The notes: generated by a model from the sequence alone, not told the origin. Shown: positions 27,339 through 35,818, numbered from the stretch's first letter. The stretch: DNA of 64,000 bases from Candidatus Saccharibacteria bacterium UBA1944 (GCA_002336935.1 DDEW01000018.1:1-64000); one strand, 5' to 3'. Translations and numbers: made by a program.

Positions 27339-28538
27339 CTACTTTGCCTCCTGATTGTTCTGGAAATAACGAATGGGCAGGCCGGTTAGGGATGCGGCTG
27401 TTACTTCAGCACTTGGACGCCAACTAAGCGACTCAAGGTGGCGTTCCATGCGATCACTAAATTGCCCCCTATCATCTTCTGTCTTCTTAACCATATCCAA
27501 GAGTCCCTGACGTATACTCTGAACACTAGAGGGATCGACGTAGAGCGCACCTTCACCAGCTGCTTCTGGAACACTTGCCACATCACTTGCCAGCGTAGGT
27601 GTCCCACATGCCATAGCCTCTAGCGGTGGCATTCCGAACCCCTCATATATGGGTGTGAAGACAAAAAATTGCGCACCCGAATATAGTGCTGGCATATCTT
27701 CATCAAGTACAAATTGCTTTGGATTAATGATTCTGAAGCCATCTTCCTTCGCTTTTTGGATTTTCATCTTCACCTCATTGTTATTCCAGCCGCCAGCACC
27801 AACAATAACGAGCGGGTATTTATCGGTAATCTTCCGAGGCAGCTGTGTGTACGCATCTACGAGACGCTCGTAGTTTTTTCTTGGCTCAATATTACCTACC
27901 GACAAAATATACTCTTCACTAAATATGTCGTATTTTGCTTTTACATGATGGACTTCTTCTTCACTTCGTTTATAAAAGTGCCGCCTATCTACCGATGGGT
28001 GTGCAACTGATATCTTGTTTCTGTCGAGTTGATAATACTTGACTATTTCATCCTTGCTAAACTGGGACACCGAAACAATATTTGTAGAGTTACTAATTGA
28101 GAAAGGTACAACCCTCTCTAGATAGTCTCGATTACCCACCTCTACACATTCAGGTACAGCCAAATAGGTAACGTCGTGTACAACCACCGAAGATCGACTA
28201 AACCATAGCGGCCAATTTAAGAATGATGGAAAATAGTAGCATCCCCTCCCATTAAACAAATCGAGTGGGACATTCAGCCTGTACTTCATAAATCCCCGAA
28301 TCACTCGATTAGGGATTGGATTCTTAACAATTTTCCTGTAGTGCTCAAACTCGTACTTTTTAAGACGTCCAGCCCACTTGCGAGGAACAATTAGCGAGTA
28401 GGTCAGCTTACCTTCGCCAGCCATCCTATCAAACTCTCTTACTATGCCTAGTGTATAATGCCCAACTCCACTAAAATGGCTGTCGACCAAAGGAAAGGCA
28501 TCAACCATGATGTGTGGTCTACTTTGTTTTCTTATCAC
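27339..28538 (-). CDS. GT4-family glycosyltransferase
   Basis: Predicted GT-B glycosyltransferase of 399 residues. Features are HIMVDAFPLVDSHFSGVG near the N-terminus (GT4 glycine loop), ILSVGNIEPRKNYERL at the interdomain region, and the EX7E motif in YEGFGMPPLEAMACGTP. The start is the GTG at 28538, supported by TGGAGG six bases upstream; a longer frame to 28568 has no such site and would deepen the overlap with wzt. It overlaps the wzt-like gene by 20 bases and is followed two bases later by another GT4. Confidence 0.93.
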   Translation of the reverse strand: MIRKQSRPHIMVDAFPLVDSHFSGVGHYTLGIVREFDRMAGEGKLTYSLIVPRKWAGRLKKYEFEHYRKIVKNPIPNRVIRGFMKYRLNVPLDLFNGRGCYYFPSFLNWPLWFSRSSVVVHDVTYLAVPECVEVGNRDYLERVVPFSISNSTNIVSVSQFSKDEIVKYYQLDRNKISVAHPSVDRRHFYKRSEEEVHHVKAKYDIFSEEYILSVGNIEPRKNYERLVDAYTQLPRKITDKYPLVIVGAGGWNNNEVKMKIQKAKEDGFRIINPKQFVLDEDMPALYSGAQFFVFTPIYEGFGMPPLEAMACGTPTLASDVASVPEAAGEGALYVDPSSVQSIRQGLLDMVKKTEDDRGQFSDRMERHLESLSWRPSAEVTAASLTGLPIRYFQNNQEAK

Positions 28539-29715
28539 TCTGAACCTCCAGTTTAGCGGGCATAACAACAGGATAGTGCCCCTCAGACCTTGAATACCCG
28601 ATTTTCTTTATGTTACTCCAAGAATCACAAATCGTTGTTCCATCACCGAGTCGAACAGTAGCCGATAGCCAAAGATTGGTTGTGCCAAAGATATTATCAA
28701 TCTCAAAAGTAAGAGATTTTGCTTCATTGGCAGAGAAGGACAACTTTACTCCTTGTTGAGCATTAAGCGAATTCCCGCCCGCAATGACCCGTTCCTCTGC
28801 ATCAGTAAATCGATAGCCGAACACACAGTCCTCAACAGGCTCGTCGCCAGTTTCAAGTAATACCCTCAGCTTCATCTTATCCCTACCCGGAATATATTCT
28901 ATATTTGCAATACGCACCTGTCCATTACCCCATCTGTTGGGGTCAGATGACGCAATGGTGTCCGTAGTATTAAACAATTTCAAGTACTCATCTGCTACCC
29001 GATTTGCACCACCCTGATGTGTAATAACACCGTCATTTATAAGAATAGCCTTATCGCAGTACTCACGAACCGCATCCATACTATGCGTCACGAAAACGAC
29101 GGTTTTTCCCTGGCGTTTTAGTGACTTGAAAAAGTCGTAACACTTTCGCTGGAAATCCGCATCGCCAACAGCGAGCACTTCATCAACTAATAAAATATCA
29201 GCTTCTGCGCGAGTCGCTACTGAGAAGGCAAGTCGTACTTGCATGCCGCTTGAGTAGTTCTTAAGCTTCTGATCCATAAACTCTTCAAGCTCAGCAAACT
29301 CAACTATCTCATCATACCGAGCATCAATCTCCTTCTCAGAAAACCCAAGAAGTGCCCCATTTAAGTACACATTCTCGCGACCAGTTAATTCTGGGTTAAA
29401 ACCAACACCCAGTTCAATAAAAGGCACAAGTTTGCCTACTTTTGACATCTTACCTCTTGTTGGCTGATATATTTCAGCTAGAATCTTTAAAAGCGTGCTT
29501 TTTCCTGACCCATTACGTCCCAATATCCCGAAAAATTCTCCTTCATGAACGTCGAACGACACTCCGCGCAAGGCATGTTGTATGTCGACACTCTTATCAA
29601 CCTTACTAAACACACCGACAATAGCGCTCTTTAGTGAGTTATTCTTCTCGTGAGGTAGGTGAAAATCCTTATAGATATCTTTTGCACGCAATACGGCTTT
29701 CTTTTGTGCAACCAC
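28519..29715 (-). CDS. wzt: ABC transporter ATPase for polysaccharide export (Wzt-like, with C-terminal domain)
   Basis: ATPase of 398 residues that with the upstream permease would export a finished polyprenyl-linked polysaccharide. The nucleotide-binding domain has Walker A GRNGSGKST, signature YSSGMQVRLAFS and Walker B ILLVDEVLAVGD. From about residue 250 there is an extra beta-sandwich domain of about 145 residues like the Wzt C-terminal domain, which in known systems recognises the modified end of the glycan. The GTG start has GGAGG seven bases upstream and shares one base with the permease stop. The tail implies a chain-end signal added by a local enzyme, with the pyruvyl transferase one candidate. 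Confidence 0.93.
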   Translation of the reverse strand: MVAQKKAVLRAKDIYKDFHLPHEKNNSLKSAIVGVFSKVDKSVDIQHALRGVSFDVHEGEFFGILGRNGSGKSTLLKILAEIYQPTRGKMSKVGKLVPFIELGVGFNPELTGRENVYLNGALLGFSEKEIDARYDEIVEFAELEEFMDQKLKNYSSGMQVRLAFSVATRAEADILLVDEVLAVGDADFQRKCYDFFKSLKRQGKTVVFVTHSMDAVREYCDKAILINDGVITHQGGANRVADEYLKLFNTTDTIASSDPNRWGNGQVRIANIEYIPGRDKMKLRVLLETGDEPVEDCVFGYRFTDAEERVIAGGNSLNAQQGVKLSFSANEAKSLTFEIDNIFGTTNLWLSATVRLGDGTTICDSWSNIKKIGYSRSEGHYPVVMPAKLEVQSDKKTK

Positions 29716-30530
29716 TATACATCCTCCGCAAATCTTATTGAATGCTTACGAAAATACCATGCACCAAAAATAAATATCACGATAGACGCCAGAACTGGTA
29801 TAGTAGCGACCCATGGTCGTTGTGACACCGAAAGGAGCGTAGGCATGTCGTGACTAATGAGAACATAGCGAACATCTTGGATTGTCTGCGCAACAGGATT
29901 AAGCATGAGAAGCTCGGTAATTTTTTTGCCCTTATCAAGTATCATCGATGCTGGATAGATAACAATTGATCCATAAAACAATCCTTGCATTAGAATTTCC
30001 CATATATAGTTTATATCCCTTAGCCTTACGTAAACTGCGCTTAGGAAAAATGCGATACCGAGTGCAAATATAAACAACTCAACAATAATAAAGGGGACAA
30101 GAAGTACTGTCCAAGACAACTCTACCTTATCTATATACATGAATATAACAATAACAAAGAGGTTTATAGCTAGGTTGATAAGTGCTGACATTGAACTCGC
30201 GAGTACAATGATATACTTTGGAAAATTGATTTTGCGAATTACATCACCTCGGTTCACAATAGAAGTAATACCCACATTTGTCACCTCTGCAAAAAAGTTC
30301 CACAGCACTATGCCTAGTAGCATTGCAACCGGCCAATGGGGCACATCATGTCCGACTTTAAGGAAATGAACAAATACAACATAAAGAATAATGAACAGAA
30401 ACAATGGACGCAGTAATGACCACAGGTAACCCAACACTGAGCCCTGGTATCGTAGTTTGAATTCTGTCCTAACTAGTTCGCGCAATAATATTAATGAGTA
30501 GCGATATTTATCTTTATATTTGCTCCACAT
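29715..30530 (-). CDS. wzm: ABC transporter permease for polysaccharide export (Wzm-like)
   Basis: Membrane permease of about 271 residues with six hydrophobic segments. The N-terminus (LLRELVRTEFKLRYQGSVLG then LWSLLRPL) is the amphipathic helix and first segment typical of ABC-2 type polysaccharide exporters. The C-terminal part has LNPVAQTIQDVRYVL, also typical. The start is the ATG at 30530 because the minus-strand TATAAT at 30541-30546 lies ten bases upstream; the frame reaches 30713 but that part antisense-overlaps the small upstream gene's region and lacks a start signal. It opens the operon wzm-wzt-GT4-GT4-GT2. Confidence 0.93.
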   Translation of the reverse strand: MWSKYKDKYRYSLILLRELVRTEFKLRYQGSVLGYLWSLLRPLFLFIILYVVFVHFLKVGHDVPHWPVAMLLGIVLWNFFAEVTNVGITSIVNRGDVIRKINFPKYIIVLASSMSALINLAINLFVIVIFMYIDKVELSWTVLLVPFIIVELFIFALGIAFFLSAVYVRLRDINYIWEILMQGLFYGSIVIYPASMILDKGKKITELLMLNPVAQTIQDVRYVLISHDMPTLLSVSQRPWVATIPVLASIVIFIFGAWYFRKHSIRFAEDV

Positions 30531-30540
30531 AGTTATTGTT

Positions 30541-30546
30541 ATTATA
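30541..30546 (-). promoter_or_regulatory. -10 box of the polysaccharide export operon
   Basis: TATAAT on the minus strand, ten bases before the wzm ATG, leaving a leader of only about three bases. Confidence 0.55.
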
Positions 30547-30555
30547 CCGTAAATC

Positions 30556-30774
30556 CTAGTTGTCGTCACTCCGAGAATAGTCGGTCGTGCGGGTATGAAG
30601 TTCTTCGAGCGTAATACTCGCCTCCGCTGCGAGCGCAAGCGCATAGGCATGGGTTGCTTCACTGTGCCGTAAAATAGCTTCGTTACTATCTGTAATGTTA
30701 TATTTTTCCACAAACTCTTTATAAGAACCAGGGTTAAGTGCTTCTACTTCCTCACGAGTTGGTCGTTCTGCCAT
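30556..30774 (-). CDS. Small acidic protein of unknown function
   Basis: Family not recognised. The 72-residue protein is hydrophilic and mostly predicted helical, with SYKEFVEKYN and an Ala-rich stretch (YALALAAEASITLEEL). No Cys, signal peptide or membrane segment. The start at 30774 is supported by GGGAGGAG about eight bases upstream; an earlier Met at 30819 lies in the promoter. It is divergent from sucC with overlapping -10 boxes (30818-30827) and lies upstream of the wzm promoter. Confidence 0.65.
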   Translation of the reverse strand: MAERPTREEVEALNPGSYKEFVEKYNITDSNEAILRHSEATHAYALALAAEASITLEELHTRTTDYSRSDDN

Positions 30775-30817
30775 AGGTATATCTCCTCCCACCTCATTAT
30801 TCAGTATTCTCCCGTTC

Positions 30818-30827
30818 ATTATATACT
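30818..30827. promoter_or_regulatory. Overlapping divergent -10 boxes (sucCD and small gene)
   Basis: The ten bases ATTATATACT hold TATACT for sucC (plus, 30822-30827) and TATAAT for the small gene (minus, 30818-30823). The two hexamers share two bases, so both promoters cannot be melted at once and the genes may be expressed in competition. Confidence 0.6.
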
Positions 30828-30837
30828 AAAAGGAGTT

Positions 30838-31896
30838 ATGAAATTATTAGAGTATGAAGCAAAGGATATTCTTGAACGATGCGGGATACCTACCGCAGCA
30901 AGGGCTCTTTACGAGGTAGGTACAGCCGTAGCTATGCCTCTGCCTTGTGTTGTTAAGTCACAGGTGCCTACTGGTGGACGTGGTAAGGCCGGTGGTATAC
31001 GCGTCGCCTCTACACTTGAAGAACTCCAACAGGCAGTGGATGAAATAGCAGCGCTTCCTATCAAGGGTTACATGCCGAGCGCCCTATTGTGTGAAGAACT
31101 TATTGACACGCAAAATGAATACTACCTATCGCTCATCATTAACCGCAGCAAGTCATGTATTGAATTGGTGGCTCATCACAATGGTGGCATCGAGGTTGAA
31201 TCGAACAGTGCCGCTGACTTTTTACACGTAGCACTTACAGATAAAAATACCGACAAGGCCGGCGAGGCGCTCGCTGAGCTATACAACCTCCCGGAAAAGT
31301 CCTTTATTTTGCAAGACATAGCCGAACGACTATATCGATGCTTTACGCAAAATGATGCAACGCTATTAGAAATTAACCCCCTTATCCTTACAACCAATGG
31401 TGAGCTCGTAGCCGGTGACTGCAAGATGGAACTCGACAATACTGCCGCTTTTCGTCATCCAGAGTGGGACTTTGAAGAAAAAATTGTGAGCGCCAATTTT
31501 GTCACCCTTAACCAAAAGGGAACAGTGGCGACAATCGCCAATGGTGCCGGTCTCGCCATGGCTACCGTCGACGCCGTCCAAGCTGCTGGTCTTACCCCCG
31601 CTAACTTTTTAGACATTGGCGGCGGTGCTACTACTAAAAAAGTAGTAGCAAGTTTTCGGCAAATTATGAAATTTAAAAAAGTAAATGCTATCGTTATTAA
31701 TATCTTTGGCGGCATTGTGCAGTGCGACACAGTGGCCAAGGCTATTATAGAGGCAAAAAAGCAACTTCCCAACATTCCCGCCCTCTATATACGACTTAGC
31801 GGAAACCGAAGCAAAGAGGCGGCGGAATTATTATCAAACCACAGTCTTCCTCTCTATAGTGACCTCGCCGAATGTATAAAGGAGCTGCGCTCATGA
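30838..31896 (+). CDS. sucC: Succinate-CoA ligase beta subunit-like (ATP-grasp)
   Basis: Predicted subunit of an ADP-forming acyl-CoA synthetase that interconverts an acyl-CoA plus ADP/phosphate with the acid, CoA and ATP. The 352-residue protein is shorter than typical SucC (about 390). It begins MKLLEYEAKDIL, has the ATP-grasp segment VVKSQVPTGGRGKAGG, the metal-binding LEINPLILT and GDCKMELDN, and the C-terminal IVINIFGGIVQCDTVA. AGGAG lies just upstream of the start. sucD follows with a four-base overlap. No other TCA-cycle gene is visible, so a role in substrate-level ATP formation is possible. Substrate is inferred only. Confidence 0.92.
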   Translation: MKLLEYEAKDILERCGIPTAARALYEVGTAVAMPLPCVVKSQVPTGGRGKAGGIRVASTLEELQQAVDEIAALPIKGYMPSALLCEELIDTQNEYYLSLIINRSKSCIELVAHHNGGIEVESNSAADFLHVALTDKNTDKAGEALAELYNLPEKSFILQDIAERLYRCFTQNDATLLEINPLILTTNGELVAGDCKMELDNTAAFRHPEWDFEEKIVSANFVTLNQKGTVATIANGAGLAMATVDAVQAAGLTPANFLDIGGGATTKKVVASFRQIMKFKKVNAIVINIFGGIVQCDTVAKAIIEAKKQLPNIPALYIRLSGNRSKEAAELLSNHSLPLYSDLAECIKELRS

Positions 31897-32753
31897 ACCC
31901 TGCCATTTTTAAAGGGAAGAGTGTCATTGTACAGGGAATAACTGGTACCCACGGAGCATTTCATGCCCATAATATGGTATCCTACGGTACTAGCATAGTT
32001 GCAGGCACGTCGCCTACCAAGGCCGGCCAAGCAATGGATGGAATCCCTGTGTATGCGACGATTGCCGATATCCAAGCCGATATGCATGTCGACGTTTCGG
32101 TTATTTTCGTCCCTGCCCCTCACGCAAAGGCAGCAATTCTTGAAGCGATTGACGCCGAAATTCCTCTTATCATCACCATCACCGAAAACATTCCCGTTCA
32201 TGACATGCTGATGATCCGACACCGCCTTGATAGTTCTAAAAGCACATTAATTGGCCCAAATTGCCCGGGCGTTCTGGTGCCTGATGGCAACCTGCTTGGT
32301 ATAATCCCTGCTCACCTTGCCACCCCAGGAACCGTAGGGCTTGTTAGCCGTAGCGGAACACTCACCTACGAGGCTATGGATCTATTAACCCAAAGAGGCT
32401 TGGGGCAAAAATATATCATTGGGATTGGTGGTGATATGATCCGCGGGAGTGGCTTTATCGAGTGCCTACAGCTGTTCCAAGATGACCCAACCATTACGCA
32501 TATCGTCATGATTGGTGAAATAGGAGGCGTTGACGAAATCGAGGCGGGCAACTACATACGGCAACATATCACAAAACCAGTGTATGCTTATATTGCCGGC
32601 CACACTGCGCCCCCTGGGGTGCAAATGGGCCACGCAGGCGCTATTCTTGGTTCAAATTCGCTCGAATCTTCTGACGCAAAAACAGCTCACCTTAATAATT
32701 GCGGTGTAACCACCGCTCCAAGTATCACTGAGCTCATCGACCGCATAAAATAG
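31893..32753 (+). CDS. sucD: Succinate-CoA ligase alpha subunit-like
   Basis: CoA-binding and phosphohistidine subunit of 286 residues partnering sucC. The CoA-binding Rossmann part has VIVQGITGTHGAFH and VIFVPAPHA. The ITENIPVHD and GPNCPGV motifs are standard. The phosphorylated His is in QMGHAGAI at about residue 247. The segment usually reading GGDP(I/V)xG is GGDMIRGSG here, a small departure near the active site. The ATG at 31893 overlaps the sucC stop (ATGA) and has AAGGAG eight bases upstream; the longer frame from 31872 is not supported. Confidence 0.93.
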   Translation: MNPAIFKGKSVIVQGITGTHGAFHAHNMVSYGTSIVAGTSPTKAGQAMDGIPVYATIADIQADMHVDVSVIFVPAPHAKAAILEAIDAEIPLIITITENIPVHDMLMIRHRLDSSKSTLIGPNCPGVLVPDGNLLGIIPAHLATPGTVGLVSRSGTLTYEAMDLLTQRGLGQKYIIGIGGDMIRGSGFIECLQLFQDDPTITHIVMIGEIGGVDEIEAGNYIRQHITKPVYAYIAGHTAPPGVQMGHAGAILGSNSLESSDAKTAHLNNCGVTTAPSITELIDRIK

Positions 32754-32755
32754 CG

Positions 32756-32761
32756 TATACT
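32756..32761 (+). promoter_or_regulatory. -10 box of the GT2-GtrA pair, leaderless arrangement
   Basis: TATACT with six bases (AGTACC) before the ATG at 32768. It begins just after the sucD stop. Confidence 0.65.
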
Positions 32762-32767
32762 AGTACC

Positions 32768-33715
32768 ATGAAGAAGCTTATTTCTATTTTGATTCCTGCC
32801 TACAATGAGCAAGAGGTGCTCGATATGCTCATGGAGCGGCTTGGTAAATTGGCGCACGAAAACAACTCGTATGATTTTGAGTTTTTGTTTGTCAATGATG
32901 GAAGCCGTGATCGAACACTGGATATCATCAAACAATACGCTACAAAAGACAAGCGAATAAGCTACGTTAACTTGAGTCGGAATTTTGGCAAAGAAATCGC
33001 TATGTTGGCTGGGTTCGATCGTGCCAAGGGCGACGCTATGGTTATCATCGACGCCGATTTACAGGATCCACCAGAGCTTATTCCTGATATGCTTGCCTAT
33101 TGGGAACAGGGTTATGACGATGTATTTGCCCGTCGACGTAGTCGTGCCGGAGAAAGCTTCATCAAAAAGAAAACTAGCCAATGGTACTACAAGATTCTCC
33201 AAGCCAGTACGCGTATTCCCATACAGGTAGATACGGGAGACTTTCGATTGCTTGATCGGCGGTGTATTGAGGCGCTTCGCGCTTTCCGTGAGAGTGAGCG
33301 CTACACAAAAGGTATGTTTAGCTGGATTGGCTATCGAAAAAAAGAGATTCTTTACGACCGTGACCCGCGTGCCGCCGGGGAAACCAAGTGGAACTATCGC
33401 AAACTCATGAACCTTGCAATAGATGGAATCACCAGCTTTACCACAACTCCACTGCGCATTTCTACAGCACTAGGATTTATCGTTTCCCTTGCCGCTTTTT
33501 TCTATATCGTCTACCTACTGGTGCGTCCTTTGTTTGGCGTTTCAACCGGTGGTGGCTATTCATCGCTTATGGCCGTTATCCTTTTCCTTGGCGGTGTGCA
33601 GCTGCTCAGCCTTGGGGTAATTGGCGAATATATTGCACGTATCTTTAGTGAAACCAAGCAGCGCCCGCTCTACTTTATCGAGGAGTATCACGAGGGCGCC
33701 AAGCATGAAAAATAA
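32768..33715 (+). CDS. GT2 glycosyltransferase with two C-terminal membrane helices (GtrB/DPM1-like)
   Basis: Predicted to make polyprenyl-phosphate-sugar at the inner membrane face; 315 residues, the standard length for GtrB-type enzymes. Motifs are SILIPAYNEQE, FVNDGSRD, NLSRNFGKE, IDADLQDPPE (metal site), and GDFRLLDRR. Two membrane helices lie near residues 230-255 and 265-290. The next gene is GtrA-like and overlaps by 11 bases. This GtrB-GtrA pair is the classical set for supplying a lipid-linked sugar to an outward-facing GT-C enzyme, several of which are encoded upstream in the window. Confidence 0.95.
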   Translation: MKKLISILIPAYNEQEVLDMLMERLGKLAHENNSYDFEFLFVNDGSRDRTLDIIKQYATKDKRISYVNLSRNFGKEIAMLAGFDRAKGDAMVIIDADLQDPPELIPDMLAYWEQGYDDVFARRRSRAGESFIKKKTSQWYYKILQASTRIPIQVDTGDFRLLDRRCIEALRAFRESERYTKGMFSWIGYRKKEILYDRDPRAAGETKWNYRKLMNLAIDGITSFTTTPLRISTALGFIVSLAAFFYIVYLLVRPLFGVSTGGGYSSLMAVILFLGGVQLLSLGVIGEYIARIFSETKQRPLYFIEEYHEGAKHEK

Positions 33716-34109
33716 GCGTCAACTGCTCCGATTTGGCGTTGTTGGTGGCATTAATACGGCTCTTGATTTTGGGTTACTGTTTGTTTTTAAAGCTTTCGGA
33801 CTACCGATTGGATTTGCTAATATTCTGTCTACTGGCATCGCTTTTGTGTTTAGTTTTTTTGCCAACAAAAAATATACCTTTAAGACAAGCGGCACAAACG
33901 TAGTCCGTGAAATGATACTTTTTGTTATTGTGACACTATTTGGGTTATGGGTGCTACAAACGGCCATTATTCAGTTAACCTTGCCGTGGCTCACAGGATT
34001 TATTAAGCAACAAGAGTTAGCCCTCCTCGTCGCTAAACTACTAGCAACCGTTGTGTCGCTCATCTGGAACTACCTTCTCTATTCAAGAATAGTGTTCAAA
34101 AAACACTAA
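33705..34109 (+). CDS. GtrA-family membrane protein
   Basis: Third GtrA protein in the window, about 134 residues with four membrane helices. Typical elements are LLRFGVVGGINTALDFGL, ANKKYTFKTS and the C-terminal WNYLLYSRIVFKK. The start is at 33705 because the family N-terminus begins there and GAGG lies nine bases upstream; an earlier in-frame Met at 33621 is inside the GT2 gene. Its TAA stop interlocks with the opposing TAG (34106-34109). Confidence 0.93.
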   Translation: MKNKRQLLRFGVVGGINTALDFGLLFVFKAFGLPIGFANILSTGIAFVFSFFANKKYTFKTSGTNVVREMILFVIVTLFGLWVLQTAIIQLTLPWLTGFIKQQELALLVAKLLATVVSLIWNYLLYSRIVFKKH

Positions 34110-34654
34110 CGTTTATAGTCATCCTGAAGTCGTACGATGTCCTCTTCATCGGATGGCTGCGAAGCGTCTGTGTGCTGCCATATTTCAGCAACAAGTGTTA
34201 TGGCATTCGCATCACCCACAAGCCGATGGCACTCCCCTGCTTCAAACTGCACTACATCGCCAGGTGCTGCATAAACTACGTCACCCATTTGCACTGGATC
34301 GGTGCTTTTATAGTATGCGCCACTCGTGAGAAATACCCATCTTTCAGCTCGTCGATGATGGAGCTGCCAGCTAAGACGCTGGTTAGGCTCAACAAGGAGA
34401 ATTTTCGGGCTGAGTTCTGCTTCAGGGTTACCAAGTCGAGCCGCAACTGGGTCAACATCTGGGAAAAACTCTGTTACAAATCGGTCACCGTCAGCATAGT
34501 CAAACCGTACAAACCCACCCCATGGCCTTGCATCGTCAATATCTGCCACTGTATAGCCGACGTTTTTTGCTGCTTCTACAATTTCAGCAATAAGCTGGTG
34601 TTTCGGTACTTCTTCTTGCTGAATACGACGTAGTTCACTGGAAAATTCTGCCAT
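34106..34654 (-). CDS. Phosphomannose isomerase type II-like cupin
   Basis: Predicted cupin of 182 residues related to the mannose-6-phosphate isomerase domain. The motifs are RPWGGFVRF, PNQRLSWQLHHRRAERW (metal-ligand His and Glu positions) and GDVVQFEAGECHRL. It would supply mannose-6-phosphate for the mannose-1-phosphate guanylyltransferase encoded at 6827-7870, though a different sugar cannot be excluded. The start at 34654 has AAGGAG five bases upstream, and the longer frame to 34705 runs across the divergent promoter. It converges on the GtrA gene. Confidence 0.85.
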   Translation of the reverse strand: MAEFSSELRRIQQEEVPKHQLIAEIVEAAKNVGYTVADIDDARPWGGFVRFDYADGDRFVTEFFPDVDPVAARLGNPEAELSPKILLVEPNQRLSWQLHHRRAERWVFLTSGAYYKSTDPVQMGDVVYAAPGDVVQFEAGECHRLVGDANAITLVAEIWQHTDASQPSDEEDIVRLQDDYKR

Positions 34655-34678
34655 AGTCACTCCTTTGTTTATCCTTTT

Positions 34679-34693
34679 ATTATACCGTATACT
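34679..34693. promoter_or_regulatory. Back-to-back -10 boxes (cupin and GT4)
   Basis: Minus-strand TATAAT at 34679-34684 serves the cupin gene, which has a leader with AAGGAG. Plus-strand TATACT at 34688-34693 is six bases before the ATG at 34700, a leaderless arrangement. The two hexamers are three bases apart. Confidence 0.6.
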
Positions 34694-34699
34694 GGTGAC

Positions 34700-35797
34700 A
34701 TGCATATTGTGATAGATGCTCGCGTCATCAACAGCGGAACTGGCACCTATGTGCGTGAACTACTTAATCATCTTCAATTAATCGACACGACAAACCGCTA
34801 TACCGTACTCGTGCCCACTAAGGACCTTTCTTATTGGCAGCCTAAAGCGGCTAATTTTTCTCTTTTGGCAGCAGACTTTGCAAACTACTCTTTTGCTGAG
34901 CAGGTTGGCTTTAGGCGGTTTCTCAAAACACTTTCTCCTGACCTTGTTCATTTTTGTATGCCCCAACAGCCACTCCTTTACAAGGGCAAGCGCGTCACCA
35001 CATTTCACGACATGACACTACTTAACACCTATAACAGCGACAAAAACTGGCTGATATTCCACATTAAGCAGCTGGTAGGTAGGTGGGTGTGGAAGCGGGT
35101 TGCCATGGTAAGCGACCATGTGATTGCTATTTCTCACAACACTAAGCGCGAATACCAAGAGTTTTCCGGTATTCCCGACAGCAAGATTAGTGTTATTTAT
35201 GAGGCAGGCGAAGCGCACCCCACCACCCTCTCGCCCTACACAAAACTTCCGTTTAAAACGTTTATCCTGTATGTCGGTCAACAACCCGACTACAAGAATA
35301 TTCGTCGGCTCGGCGATGCCCACCAGCTTGTCCTTAAGAAGCACCCAGAACTGGGATTAGTGCTCGTCGGGAGACTAAAAGCAGATGCTCGGCGCAACCA
35401 GGCGTATTTTGAAAGACATGAATACCAAAACATTCACTTTACCGACTATATTGATGATCCACAGCGTGATTGGCTCTATACCAAAGCAACCGCTTACGTA
35501 TTCCCATCCCTTATGGAAGGGTTTGGCTTACCGCCACTTGAGGCCATGGCCTATGGCACGCCGGTGATTAGCAGTAACACGTCTTGCATGCCTGAAGTAC
35601 TCGGCGATGCACCCCTGTATTTTGACCCCACCGATGTACACGACATTGCGGCAAAGATTGAGCAGCTCGTTGAAGATCCCAAGCTTCAGCATCAATTGCG
35701 TGAACGTGGTAAGCAACAGGTTAAACGATATTCATGGGAAGAAACCGCCAAGCAAACCCATGCGGTCTATATGAAGCTACTCAAAAACACCCCGTAG
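34700..35797 (+). CDS. GT4-family glycosyltransferase
   Basis: Predicted retaining GT-B glycosyltransferase of 365 residues. The N-terminus MHIVIDARVINSGTGTYVRE has the GT4 glycine loop; the middle has ILYVGQQPDYKN; the C-terminal half has the EX7E motif in MEGFGLPPLEAMAYGTP followed by SCMPEVLGD. It is expressed alone from a leaderless promoter. Its stop codon lies at the top of a hairpin terminator (35785-35804), so the last codons form one arm of the stem. Confidence 0.93.
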   Translation: MHIVIDARVINSGTGTYVRELLNHLQLIDTTNRYTVLVPTKDLSYWQPKAANFSLLAADFANYSFAEQVGFRRFLKTLSPDLVHFCMPQQPLLYKGKRVTTFHDMTLLNTYNSDKNWLIFHIKQLVGRWVWKRVAMVSDHVIAISHNTKREYQEFSGIPDSKISVIYEAGEAHPTTLSPYTKLPFKTFILYVGQQPDYKNIRRLGDAHQLVLKKHPELGLVLVGRLKADARRNQAYFERHEYQNIHFTDYIDDPQRDWLYTKATAYVFPSLMEGFGLPPLEAMAYGTPVISSNTSCMPEVLGDAPLYFDPTDVHDIAAKIEQLVEDPKLQHQLRERGKQQVKRYSWEETAKQTHAVYMKLLKNTP

Positions 35798-35804
35798 GGT
35801 GTTT
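35785..35804. terminator. Bidirectional terminator overlapping a stop codon
   Basis: AAACACCC (35785-35792), loop CGTA, GGGTGTTT (35797-35804), followed by TGTTTTTAC on the plus strand and by TTTGAG-type T-rich sequence on the minus strand. It ends the GT4 gene (stop 35795-35797) and the minus-strand jag operon. Confidence 0.85.
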
Positions 35805-35818
35805 TGTTTTTACCTGTA

